Below, in pieces: positions 48,581 through 60,300 of a stretch of DNA of 64,000 nucleotides. A program made the translations under genes and the position numbers. The stretch is from positions 38,302,990-38,366,989 of the forward strand of contig JAZBQD010000014.1 of assembly GCA_036583965.1 (NCBI GenBank), given 5' to 3'. The notes beneath the pieces were generated by a model that had not been told where the DNA came from, searched no databases, and saw only the letters and a list, made by a program, of their open reading frames with translations. The DNA comes from Prunella strophiata. Lineage: Eukaryota > Chordata > Aves > Passeriformes > Prunellidae. Every line of letters starts with the position of its first letter. Positions within the stretch are counted from its first letter, which is position 1.

Positions 48581-51500
48581 ACTGCCCCAGAATGGCCACG
48601 AGAAAAATCTCACTCCAGAAATTCCTGTTACTTCCTGCTTTCATCAGTGTAGATAGTCTTTCTGTGGTATTTTGGCACATCAGCAGTTTACTGTGAAGTG
48701 AATGACTCCTGCTTTCGCTCCAAATCCTCAGCAATGCTGAACTGAAGCAAGATGAAAATAGCTATATGTATTTTCCTCCCTAATTTTCAAGGCATGCTGC
48801 AAAATAAAACATTCAAACTGGTGAAAGCTCAAAATCTCATTCCTGTGAGGTTCTCTAAATGGGAGAAAAACAAGACATAAACAAGAATTTCTCATTTAGG
48901 AAGACACACATCTGGGCAGCTGGCCACCAGAAACAACTTCAGTGCAAGCAGCACAAGGAGCAACTGCCCCTCTCCCAGTTTGCTCAGTTTTTGGACTGCC
49001 ACTGGCCTTGTCTCACCTGCTGCCTCCCAAACTCATTGCAAGAGGGGCAGATTTGGCTGGCAGGCAGATCTCTGTGCTGGGGACCTGAACAGTGGGGCTG
49101 GTTTTCCCACAGACCCTGGGTGTTCCATGTTCCCCTGCCCACACACAGCAAGCTGCTCCCTGTCCCCAAAGCCTTGGGATGACATGCTGTCATGGGAAGG
49201 GAGCTTGGGAGAGGTTGGGCCCTGCCAGCTCAGAAACTGCCCCTGGGTGTGCAGTGGAGCAGGCAGTGCTTCTATTTTAATTTCTCTGACAGCTTGTAAA
49301 AAAACCCTGCATATTTGGACAGAAATTCAAGAGAAAATTCCCAACTAGCCCCATCAGAGGCTGCTTGTAATGTAAATGCAGGCCAGAAACATAGAAGTAG
49401 GTCCAGGCTTTACCCTTAACACACCTGTTTGCAAGACTCCTGGTAGCTTTTTTCAGTGCCAATATTAGCACTGCCTTGGTACTCCTACAATCAGCAAAGA
49501 GTTTGTGACTGATGAAATGGGAAAATACCACTTCCTTCTCTAGAGTGAGCTAGGAAACACTAATTTCTTCCCCATTAATTCTTGATGGCTTTGTAGGAAA
49601 GCATATCTCTTAAGAGCTCAGCAGAGTTCATTATCCTGAGCAGACTTGCAGTGAGGCAGGGCTGCCTAGTGCCAAGCACAGACCTGCCCTAATTACCCTG
49701 GCAGATGTCACCTCACAAGAGGAGCTGGGCAGGGATTATGGCCTTGCAAAGGGCACAGGTGCTTTTGTGGGTCAGTTAGAAATTCACAAACCACAGTTAA
49801 ATAAGTGAGGCGGCAGGGTTGAGTAAATGAGAATCTCGTGACAAAGTCATCCAGTCATTTGGCAGCTCAGTGAATAAAAATAATGAAAAGTCATCTTCCC
49901 AAAGCACAGAAAGAACATCCTGGCTTCAATTCAAGTTTTGGTTCTAGTTTCCAGAAACACTCTTGCTAAAACATTTGGACAGACATCTGGAAGTTGGGGG
50001 AGCTGGTGACTCTTTACTGCTCTTTGCTGTTTTTGCTGGAGGGGCACAAGCCCTGCAACCCTGGGCACCTGCTTGTGTGCATTGGTGCCAGCCTTGGTGC
50101 TCAGAAAGAGCAGCTTACATTTATTCCAACATCTGAACTACTCAGTCCTCTCTTAAATCTCACCTTCACTGAGCCATGACATAAGCCTGGGGCTGAGTAT
50201 GGCCAGGACGGTGGGGTGGGGCAGACTGCTGGCTGTTCCCACCTGTGTCCCAGTGTGCATGGATCTTGCTCCCCCATCAGTGCTGGGTGCTTTTCCAGAG
50301 CTCTTCCACTCAATATTTACCTGCTGCTCTTCTGGTCTGTGCTTTCTCTTGCCTCCAGCACGAGGCAACAGATCCACCATGCACAGGAACATCACATCTG
50401 TTCAAGTGTTCTCTTTCCCCTCCACAAACACTGTTTTCCCACCTTGCTTTCTCCACAGCAGACACCCAGAGCACTGGTGCCATGGAAGAACAGCACGAGA
50501 TTGCCATTAGGCAGCTGGAGCCATTGCAGCAGTCCATGTCTGCACAGCTGCCACGTGCAGTGCAGGCATTGCCTGAACATTGACCTGCGGGCAGCTTCAG
50601 CCAAACGTGCAGGCAGGGGCTGACCAGGAATTTTGCCTGATGCAGGGCAGGCAGATCAGATGCCAGTGCTGTGTCCAGGGGTCACTTGTGCCTGTTGGGA
50701 ATGCCAGTGTCCTGCCAGACTACTGTGCCATGCTGAGGGGGAGTGGGTGGCAGCTGGCATCCTTGTGCCATGAAGGGTGACATGGAGGCAGCAGTGTGGT
50801 GGTGGTTCCCCCACCCTGCTTGCTGTCATGTGGCTGGTGACTTCCCACACCACCTCAGCCCACTGCTTTCCTCCAGGTTGCACAAAATGTTGGGTTGGAC
50901 CCGCACAGGCTCCCTGTGCCGCCCACTGGCACACGGACAAAGCGCATGTCACGGAGTGAGTCACTGCATGGAGTTTCTAGTGAAACTTTTTTTGTGGTTG
51001 GGTGTATGATGAGACTAACACAGCCCTGGGGTTTTTCTGATGGAGTCCCCTCCCTGGATTTGTGGGCAGAGGGATGCACATATTTCCCACCACACCCTCC
51101 TCTCTGGCTACCTCTTCCCTCTCTTGTCACAGGCTCCGCGGTGTTTGCATCGGCCTTTCCACCAGCCGCAGGGCACAGAGAGTGAGAAATGTTTCTTGAG
51201 ACAGCCTTTCCTTTGCACACTGCAGTGTGCCCTCTGGAGACATGTGATCTTCTCTTCTCTATGAAGCATTTTTCTTCTCCCATGATGAGAAGAGGCAGAG
51301 TGACGTGTGGGGTTGCTCACACCTCTTCCGTCATCTTTCCACTTTTTAAACATTGCATGTGTTTCCTGGGCTTGTTGGCATTTTCCTATGAGTAAGCTGT
51401 TACCACACACACCCAAAATGTCTTCTGCTTGTGCCCAGAGTGGAAAAGGGGCACTGACACATAACACATGGGTACAGTGGCAGGAAGGTGTGAGAGATGC

Positions 51501-53349
51501 TTTCTAAAAGCTGTGGTGAACGAGCTTGCGAACTTTGTGTGCCCAAAGCAAGAGGATTAAAGTGAGAAACCCCTGCTGGCCCCAGCTCAGTCTTACCACT
51601 ACTGCACCACATTGATGCTCTATTCCTATAAATCCCTGTGTCAAATTATGAGCTGAGCTTACCCCATCACTACCTATTATCTCCTACTTGTTAACCACTT
51701 CAAAAGTCACATGTTTTTTACACGGTAAAAAGCCATGAGCAATCTTTTTTAAAAATAGCTGCCCACAGTCAACCTAGGAGCATGTGCTGAGGACACTGTA
51801 CAGCTCTTAGTGTCCACTTTCACATGGGCATAGTTTCCACTGTGATGACCTCTTTTCTGCTTGTTCTGCTAGAAATCTATGGACTTCAATAAGAATAAAC
51901 TAGCACCATTAATAAAAAGTAAAACAAGGAGAGCTGCTTTATTGTCAACTATATTTACATATTTTATTGAAACCTGCAGAATTAAAAATTCTCCCCTCAT
52001 ACATCAAGGGGGAAAAAAAAGACACACCTTTTAAATACAAAGAGTGACAATCTATGAGCACCCACACCATTATTTCAAATAAGAAAAAACATTTCAAATA
52101 AAACCCAACAGCAACAACAAGCTGGTTAAATAAATAGATAAGTTTATGCACCAACAGGTTCTCTTACCAAGCACTGATGATGACCCAAAAGTAGCTCAGT
52201 TGCATCAAGGGTTGCCATCATATGTGCAATCAGCAAGAATTCCCATGAAAAACCCTATTCAAGACCAGATTTGGTCTTGATTTTCCAGGCACTGTCAGAG
52301 GCACACACATTACCTGCTAAGCAAAAACTGGCAGGTCCCAGCAGGAGCTGATGAACCTGGCTTTTGCACCCTTATCTGTATGAGAGCAGATTCTGTCCTA
52401 AGTGCTGCAGTGCAGGGTTTCCACACTCCATAAGTGTCCGGGTGTCTCATGGTTCTTCAGTTCTGGGTAAAGACACCAATAACCAATAACCAGGATAGAA
52501 ATGGGTTTCCATTAACTTTTAATTGAGACCATGTAACAACAAAAATTATTTTAGGGAAAGTAGTACAGTCTCCTGATGAGACTACATATGAAAGTCATCA
52601 AAGACTGCACTGTTACACCTTCATTCACATGCTGCTACAGGCTTGTTGCCCCTCAAGACTGTGGGAGGAAAAAGGAAAATATCAGAACAGAAAGTCTCAG
52701 AGGCACAATATAATAATCTATATTCTATTTGAACTTGAATTCTGGCCAGAAAGAAGCCATCAAAATGAGGCTTCTGTAATAATTTTGAAAACAATGACTA
52801 TATCAACCACTTCTTAGATCATGAATAAATCACGGTCAATGAATCAGATAGGTGTGTGATGAATCCTTGAGGAAACAGGATTATCTTCAGTGGCTGCATT
52901 TAGGTTAAGAGAGCACAAGCAAGATTTGTCTTTAGTCTTCTTAAACTTTATTATGTTACCTCTACATATCTTGACAGCTTTCTCTGTCCAGATACACCCA
53001 ATGCAAGAATGTGTAATGGGAGAAAAGACAGCTTAAGGGTTCACCTGGAGAGCATCTTGCTTGTGGAAGTGGCCATCGGCAAAAATACAAAGTAGAATAG
53101 AAAAATAGGGGAAGGGCAGGGGTGTTTTGCACCCTTGATGTCCACAAGCTTCTGTTATGGCTGCTGCTTTTCCAGACTGAGGAAGCTCTGAGGCTTTAGC
53201 TCTCCATCATGCAAGCCACTTCTTATCTTTGTAGAGGATGCTTCCAGTCATCCTTTTTATTTTTCTTTCTGGTGTGAGATGACATAACCAGAGCTGCAAA
53301 AAGATATTGAGGTACACATACACCGTGGACTTATTCACAGTTTAAATGA
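48581..53349. other. intergenic, GC-richer around 49-51 kb
   Basis: 49000-51300 is markedly GC-richer than the rest and carries many overlapping open frames. A good acceptor-like site (pyrimidine tract then CTCCACAG, 50451-50458) precedes an open stretch ending at TGA 50581-50583 with a helix-like QLEPLQQSMSAQLPRAVQAL. I recognise no family. It is recorded as a weak exon candidate only. From about 51900 the sequence returns to AT-rich. Confidence 0.3.
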
Positions 53350-53832
53350 TGAGCCTCCTTTTGTGCCCTGCTCTTTCTTAACAACTCCTACCATTCAATT
53401 TGCCTTTTAACAGCTTCTGAGTGTTGACAGATATTTTTAGAGAACTTTCCACAGTGATGATAAAGCTACTTTCCTGAGCAGTAGCAAGGAAGGCCTGTCA
53501 TTTCATACATCTTTTTTTTGTCCTAAGCATGTTGTTCAGTGCTTATCAGCCTTTTTTATTGCTTATCAGCTTTTTCATTTATTGCCATGTCACTCAACAC
53601 CATTAAGTAGTTTTGCAGGTCTCCTAAGTCAGCTTCAGGTTTAAGTATCCTGATTAATTTAGTGTCATCCGCAATTTTTGTCACCCACTCCCCACCTCTG
53701 TCCAGATCAGGTCACATTTCAGAAATGGTGTAGTAAATATCTGTAGGGTCCCACATACAGGACCATTTCCCAATGGTCTTTTCATTAGGAAAAATAACCA
53801 CTCTACCTCCTACCCCCAGTTTCTGAAGTTCT
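53350..53832 (-). mobile_element. ancient L3/CR1-type LINE relic
   Basis: The + strand follows the reverse complement of an old amniote CR1/L3 element through a long run of landmarks: TTCTTAACAACTCCTACCAT, TTTTTAGAGAACTTTCCACA, CTACTTTCCTGAGCAGTAGC, TTTATTGCCATGTCACTCAA, CAGGTTTAAGTATCCTGATT, AGTGTCATCCGCAATTTTTG, TCACCCACTCCCCACCTCTG and CCAGATCAG. It is diverged throughout, with an internal duplication of GCTTATCAGC at about 53556-53592. It is far older than the bird CR1 copies in the window. Its preserved length makes exaptation possible but unproven. Confidence 0.75.
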
Positions 53833-54070
53833 GGGAGACCAATTTTTTAGCCCTGGGTGTGGGTTTTGAGGGTAGTGTCTGGGCTGCCTTTGTTGCACAG
53901 CATGACCCAGCTCATAGGGGTTCCTGCTGGCATGGTGAAATAGCTAACTGGGATTTTTCAGGCAGCTAGAAAGGCCCATGGTTCTGTTTGAAATGGCACA
54001 GTGAGTGTGACTGCAGACACCTGCCTTTCAGAAGCCAGGCTGCCTGCTGCACAGCCCTCCCTGGCTGGGA

Positions 54071-54130
54071 GCTCAGTCGCGCTCCAGCGCGGAGACGCGC
54101 GCACGCACGAGCGCGGGTTGGTGCGAGCAG
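54071..54130. promoter_or_regulatory. dense CpG cluster with Z-DNA-prone core
   Basis: About 12 CpG dinucleotides occur in roughly 50 bp of otherwise CpG-poor DNA. 54095-54109 is a 15-base strict purine/pyrimidine alternation (ACGCGCGCACGCACG), which favours Z-DNA. A TATA-like TATAAAAAGG lies 300 bp downstream at 54416-54425. It may be a small unmethylated promoter of a non-coding or unannotated transcript. No transcript is demonstrated. Confidence 0.35.
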
Positions 54131-56869
54131 GGTGCAGAGTCATTGATCTGATTTCATACAGAGATCTTCAGCACTGCAAAAATACCTGATCTGAAGTGTC
54201 AGGCTGCTTGTTTAAGCAGCAGATTTGCCTGAGTCAGCACAGCAGGCTTGCGTCTTTCATGCACAGCTAAGCAGTTTCTTTTGGTTGCAAATCAATTCTG
54301 CTCACCTTCAATAGGAACTGGTGATTTCTATCATTTGTTCTCAGGGCCAGAGAGAAGTTGTAGGCTTTTTTTTTCTTCTGTTTGATTCTGTTAGTCTGTT
54401 TCTCAGGAAGATGCCTATAAAAAGGACGACTTGCATTTTGAGTTAGTAGCACTTCTGTTTGCCATTCATGTTGTAAAAAACAGACTTTCTTTGCAAAACA
54501 TGGGGAAAACTGTATTAAAAAACAGGAAGTGCCTTCAGACTGCTCACCAAAGCATCACCAGGCAGTGAGGTACCAAAGATCAGACCTTTTCTATCCATTC
54601 AAGGCTTTTCCCAACACTGTATGTCCAATCTGGTTTTGGTAATCAGGCCAGCTGTGTATTTAGTAGCCTGTTAGCACACTGGGGCAGAGCACAGCACATC
54701 CTGCTGGGGTGTAGCCTGCTGGTGGTCCACAGGTGACTGCAAGGTCTCCATGCAGGCAGGAAGCTGACACAAGTGTGTGTTGTTAATTCAAGGCTGTGAG
54801 AGCTTTGTGGACACAGTCTGGGCGGGATGGGAAGCAGCCCTCCCATGGCACCCTGGAAATAAAGCAGGGTGCTCTTGCACGGGGCTGGAAGATGGTTAGT
54901 GCTGGGTGGTAGCTCCTGGGCTCGCTGCAGTTTACCCCCTTGCTCAGTCTGTGCACAGATGCCTTCTCTGTAATGATGCCCTTTGGGCCTCATTTGGTGA
55001 GGTGTTTCCACCTCCTCTGACTTCAGGGCCGAGTACCTCTGGAAAAACAAATCATGCATAATATTTTGGCTGTCTTACAGATGATGTAAAATGTGCTTTT
55101 ATTTCATCATGTGGAAAACTTCACTCCTGTTCTCCATCTTTCCTCACTGACTTGTCCTGACCACCATACCCTAAGAGAAGAGCTTGTGTACCTCTGGGAG
55201 TACACAGACAGCTCTTGCTCCACACAGCTCCACAGGGAGAGCATCTCATAGAGCACAGGTCTGCTACACTGCTCATACTTTCTTTAGGAGAAAAAAATAC
55301 TGTTGCTGGAGACCTCCTTTATATTTTGTTTTGTACTTTCATTTTGATAAAGGAATTGGGGAATAATATATGCAGCTACTGGCAGATAAGTTAAAGCATG
55401 AGCTGAAACATTAGCTGAGATGAGGTTCCACTGATAGGCAACTGAAAATAAGCATCCTGACAGATGGTGCCAATTGATTTAACTGCAGCTGTGGTGCTTA
55501 ACAGGGTAGAAAATGCAAGCAAAAATCTAATGGGAGGCCTGCCCTAGTTAAATCAGCCTCTTATTTAACTTACCAGTAGTAATCACTGTTAATAAATTCC
55601 AATTAAACCAACAGGGGAAAGAATTATCTGTTTTGTTAAGCTTTCCAAGCAAAGCTAGTAAAAATGTAGGCCTTAAAAAAATTAAGCATGTATACATAAA
55701 AATAAGTGCACACACATATATATACACTTAGAATATATGTACTGATATGTAATAGATATCAGTATGTTGTATATTTAACATACATATAGCTTCCACCATA
55801 CATATCTTATACTGCCATTATTGTATTATCAATATGCATTGATGTATAGAGACAGATTTAATTTATGTTGATTTAAATGTACATAAAATCTATCAAAAAA
55901 TGCAAGGGAAAGCAACATTGCTATTTCAAACCACGTGGATGGAAAGAACAGAAAGGATGGTGGAGGAAAGGAGAAAAGGTGGGAAGAGGCTAGAGGGAGC
56001 TGAGGTGGAAGCCTGGCACAGATCCTTGCAGCTTCTCTTCAGCCTCTGGAAATGATAACACAAAGCTGTTTTCCTCTCTGTGATTCCCTGCTGAAGTCCC
56101 ATTTCTGTTGAAGCGTGAGTTCAGATCTTTCTGATCAGATTCAAGGTCCCTGTTGGAGGTTTCCAAGGCTTCATGTGCTGCAGCAGTCACTCCAGTGTCA
56201 GACACTGCCCCTCCAAGCTGCTCTTTTGTCCCACTCACAACTGACTGTGCTCTGATGCATCCTGGAAGGTTGTAGGTGGATCATGAGGTGCTGTGAAATC
56301 GAGTTAACTTCAGTGTGATGCCACGAAGGGACACCTACCGAGCAAGCTGGATGTGGACAAGAAATACCCTGAGCCATTTCACACCAGCAGCACTACTGGT
56401 GAAGCCTGGTGGCCAGCAAGGCTCTCCCTGATACCCAGCTCCTCTGTAGTGGGGCCTAATAGTGGTTCTTTTCTCTTCCAAGCCCCTGTGCTTCAAAAGG
56501 GTCCTGCCTTCCCTTCAAATCTGGATAAAATTGACCATGAGTGCTAAAATTACTATGAGAACAAAATGGGAGAGATGTAAGCTTTGTTTACCTAGGAAAG
56601 TGAACCTAAGAATAGAGCAGGAGCTATGCCTGACATGCTTAATGGTGGAAAACAGCCTTTAATTTTAAAATTACAATGATGCCAAAAATACAGCACTCTG
56701 TAATTGAGGCTTCCCTAAATTTCAACTAGCCACATCAGCATTTTGTTTTGTGCTTTTTTCTCATGACTGTAATTGTTCCTGATGGAATGTTGTGAGTTCT
56801 GTGTGCTGCAAGAAGCCAAAAGAGAGAGGAACCTGGGGCTTTGGGCAAAGACCCTCCATTCCTTTGCAG
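54131..56869. other. intergenic, upstream of the candidate exon
   Basis: 55680-55880 is AT-rich with many imperfect ATAT/TATGT palindromes. A - strand frame at 55990-56238 has a charged, coding-like composition (LESDQKDLNSRFNRNGTSAG) but no family. It was searched by eye for a first exon of the 56870 candidate: an ATG in the right phase before a GT donor. No convincing one was found. Confidence 0.35.
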
Positions 56870-57191
56870 GCTGTTACTTATCCTCTTTGTGTCCTCTCTG
56901 AGCTCGAAATTGTCACCAGACTTGATGCTCAGTGCAAATAAACCACATTTCTCCATAAGAGATGTGTGTAAGGACCAGGACAGGCTCTATGTACACTACC
57001 TGAATGGGGAGCATGGGAATGTGTTGTTTTCTCAGCTCACCAGCAAATGCAGCCAGGCTTTGTGTGAGAAGATCATAACTGACTGTTGGACACGGATTAG
57101 GAGGAAAATAGCTCCTTTAAAAAAAGGGGACATCAGGAATGAAGAGTTGCTGAGGGACATCCTAGGCAAAATGCACCCAAGTGACCCTTAG
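56870..57191 (+). CDS. candidate terminal exon of an unrecognised small secreted protein
   Basis: The open frame has no stop from 56841 to TAG 57189-57191. A strong splice acceptor (CCTCCATTCCTTTGCAG, ending 56869) would start the exon in phase 2. The exon then encodes LLLILFVSSLSSKLSPD, which looks like the core and cleavage region of a signal peptide whose first residues would come from an upstream exon. About 90 further residues follow with four cysteines, in RDVCKDQD, SKCSQALCEK and TDCWTRIRRK, ending LLRDILGKMHPSDP. AATAAA follows 110 bp after the stop (57300). I do not recognise the family. From the first internal ATG (56925) it would be 88 residues without a signal peptide. A chance frame remains possible. 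Confidence 0.3.
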
Positions 57192-57299
57192 GCAATGCAA
57201 GTTACACACATCTCTGATCTGAGGAGCTGAAGATTAGACTACAGACATTGTCAGCTTACATAATGGCGATGATAAATAATTTTTTGTTATTAATTCCAT

Positions 57300-57305
57300 T
57301 AATAA
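57300..57305 (+). terminator. poly(A) signal after the candidate exon
   Basis: AATAAA in TTAATAAAATC, about 110 bp after the TAG of the 56870-57191 frame, followed by a T/C/G-rich stretch (CTTCTCTGTCTGC). The spacing is suitable for a short 3' UTR, but AATAAA is frequent in AT-rich DNA. Confidence 0.3.
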
Positions 57306-60300
57306 AATCTTCTCTGTCTGCAGACTGGCATGCTGGCACATCTTAAGCAACCACGGTGTTTATCTCAAGCAGCCAGAGGAAGTGAGCTGGGTTTTCTTGT
57401 CCTTGTCTTTACCCCAAACCATTTCACACCTTCTCAAACACGTCTGCCCACAGCTGCTGAGGTGAGCAAGAGGCCATCACTCACACAGGGCAGACTGCAG
57501 TAGCACACACTGGCCCAGGTTTGGGTAAAATCTATGGTGAATGCAAACATCTGAAAACTGCCTGTGGGCTAGCCAGCCCAAATGATGGGGACAAACCCAC
57601 TCTTTGCATGTGAACAGGATGAACTGGACATGGAAGTCCATGAGTCTAAACACCTCAGGCACTCAGGCTGTTCTTCTCACAGTCACCCCAGTGCTGCAGC
57701 AGCACATGGGCAGGGGGCCATGAAGTCAGAGTTTGCAGAATGTGCAGCATTTCATTTGAGATTTCTCCCCCTGGCTGACTCTGTTTAGTGTGCACACAGG
57801 CAAATTTTGGGGATTGTATGTACTGGGGAACAGCTGGAAAACCAGAGATTTATAATAACTGGACATGGTGGCTCTCAAAGGAAAACATATCTCTCCTCTG
57901 AGTATGTGCTATGGATTTCTGTAAATTAAAAAGCAACACCTGTCTTGAAGACCACCCAGTCTCCTACAACCAGCACTGAAGAAAACTGCATCCAACAGAG
58001 CCCATCTCCATGCTGGTACACTGATATTAAGGTACCATTTTATATTTTGGACTCGTTAGGCTTGGGCTATCAGATGTGCAGCCCTTATCAAAATTTTGTG
58101 GTGCTCTTGGTGGGGCTTTCAAAAGGATGACACACAGAAAACCTTACAAATATTTAGAGAATTACTTGGAGTGATTTTTATGGGGTTTCCAGTTCCTAAA
58201 AATATTTTGTAGGTGCTTGCTATAAATGACTTGGGGGGATTTACTCTGACAGCTTCCAGTGAGATTTATTCTTTGCAAAGGGCAGATCAAAAAATTTCCC
58301 ACAAAAGCATTATTTTTTGAAGACAAACTGGAACTTTATTTAAATGGAATCTTCCGAAAAAGACATATTTTCTTTGAACATTGCTGTTTTTCCTTGAAAC
58401 AGTGATACTAGAAAGCCCCCAAATTTTCAGCAGTTTTTGGTGAGGAAGAGTTGTTACCAGCTGCTAAAAAACAAATAGCTTTTTAACATTTTGAATGGGG
58501 TTTTCATCAAAAGGCAATATTTCCTATAGAAAATTCTAATTAAAAGGATGTTCATTTTTTGTCAGACCTGTCTGCAGAAACTCTCTCTTTCCTATATGTC
58601 ACAATCTCTATATTCCCCAGCTGGGAGAGCATGTTAGAAAACCCCAGCCAGCACTTTGCAGAGACCCAACCTTTGCACAGGATTATTCAAGGTGAAGGCT
58701 GGCACAGACCTGACAGTTTGTGGTTTTCATGTGACTTAGCAGCCTCACAAAATGACACCTGCAACTTCAACAATCTGCCTCATCTCCTTGAAGGCTTTTC
58801 TGCTGAATGGAGTTCTTCTCAGGGTTTTCCTACCCTCTGGTCAACTCCAAGCCAAGGGCTTCAGCCCTGGTACATTCAATAGTCAGGCATCTCTACTTGT
58901 GCCATCTCTGCTTCAGTCACTTAATAAAAGTAGGAATAATCAATTGATGCATATAAAACAACCACAGAAATGTACCCCTGCAAATATACAGGGCACCATT
59001 TCCTTTCATTTCTTTATTCTAGGTTATTGCAATTTGCATGCATTTTGTATCCATAAATTAATTTGACATTACTGTCACACTGTTGCTCATATTTAACAAC
59101 AATGCATCCATTGCCATAGCTGTGTCCAGCTCAGCAGACTTCCAAATTTCTGCCATAAATTAACCAGGATGGCAGAATGCATTTTGTAGCTTACAAGGTG
59201 AAGATATTTCCCTAGACATTTATTGGCATGAGTCATGTTTCTCATGGAAAAGCACAGTATATAGGAAATAATGAAGAAATGAGGATTCAATTAATATTGA
59301 ATTTTTAAAAATGCCACTGCTAATGTTAATACAAACAGTATCATTAAGGTCTGGTAGGATCAGGAGGAGACCTGCCTCCTGGAAACACTCCCAACCCAGG
59401 ACTGTTACGGAGTTAATAGTCTATAATAGAATCTATTCATGCTCCTAGATTAGTCTGTCAAAGACAATTAATCAAAATACAATAAGCTTTTCTTCCCAAA
59501 ATAGAAACGTATACACAGTTAATGCGACAGTTGTATCACTCAAATTTCACAGGAGTTTTCTTCTTGTATTTTGCTGAAGTTACAGGTTGAGGCCTGGGAC
59601 ATGAGGCCTGGGACAGGCAAATTTATGAAGTGTCAAAGGCCACTTGAAGGAAAACGGCAGAAATCCACTTCTATATGAACTTAAAACCATATACAACCAT
59701 TCCATAAAAATAGTGATACTTACAGACGCTGCATTTATTTATACACTTTTTATCCTTTGGAATGTGTTTGATAAATGCAATAAACATGAAGGGCTGTATT
59801 CTGCCATCATTCAAACACGTGTAATCTCATTGACTTTATTGGCACTGTATCAATATAATTGAGGGCAGAGTTTGCACCATGCAGGAATCTCACTTTGAAA
59901 ATAATTGGAAGCATCTCTGAATAGAAGGAAAGGGGTTTTATTTCACTAGAATCTATTCTTGATACAAAAGTATTCTTTCATAGTCTGTAGCTGGTTTTGC
60001 TGTTGCTCCCTTTCTTATGCAAAGCAAATTTATAGGCACTTTTTATGAAAAGGAACTACAATGGAGTCAATTTTATTGCAAGAAATAATAAGGACAAATA
60101 TTTCTTTTAGTGCTGACTCAAAGACAGTATCACTCCATTGGTAGTTAACTTACACAAATTTGATAAAGAGAGTTTTACCTCACCCTCTCTTAAAAGATCA
60201 GGTGAATATAAATCACTTATTTGATCACATTTACTCCTAATCATGTTTGAATCATTTAACTGGAAAAGACCCCAAAGGCAGGAGTCAGACTGTGGGATGG

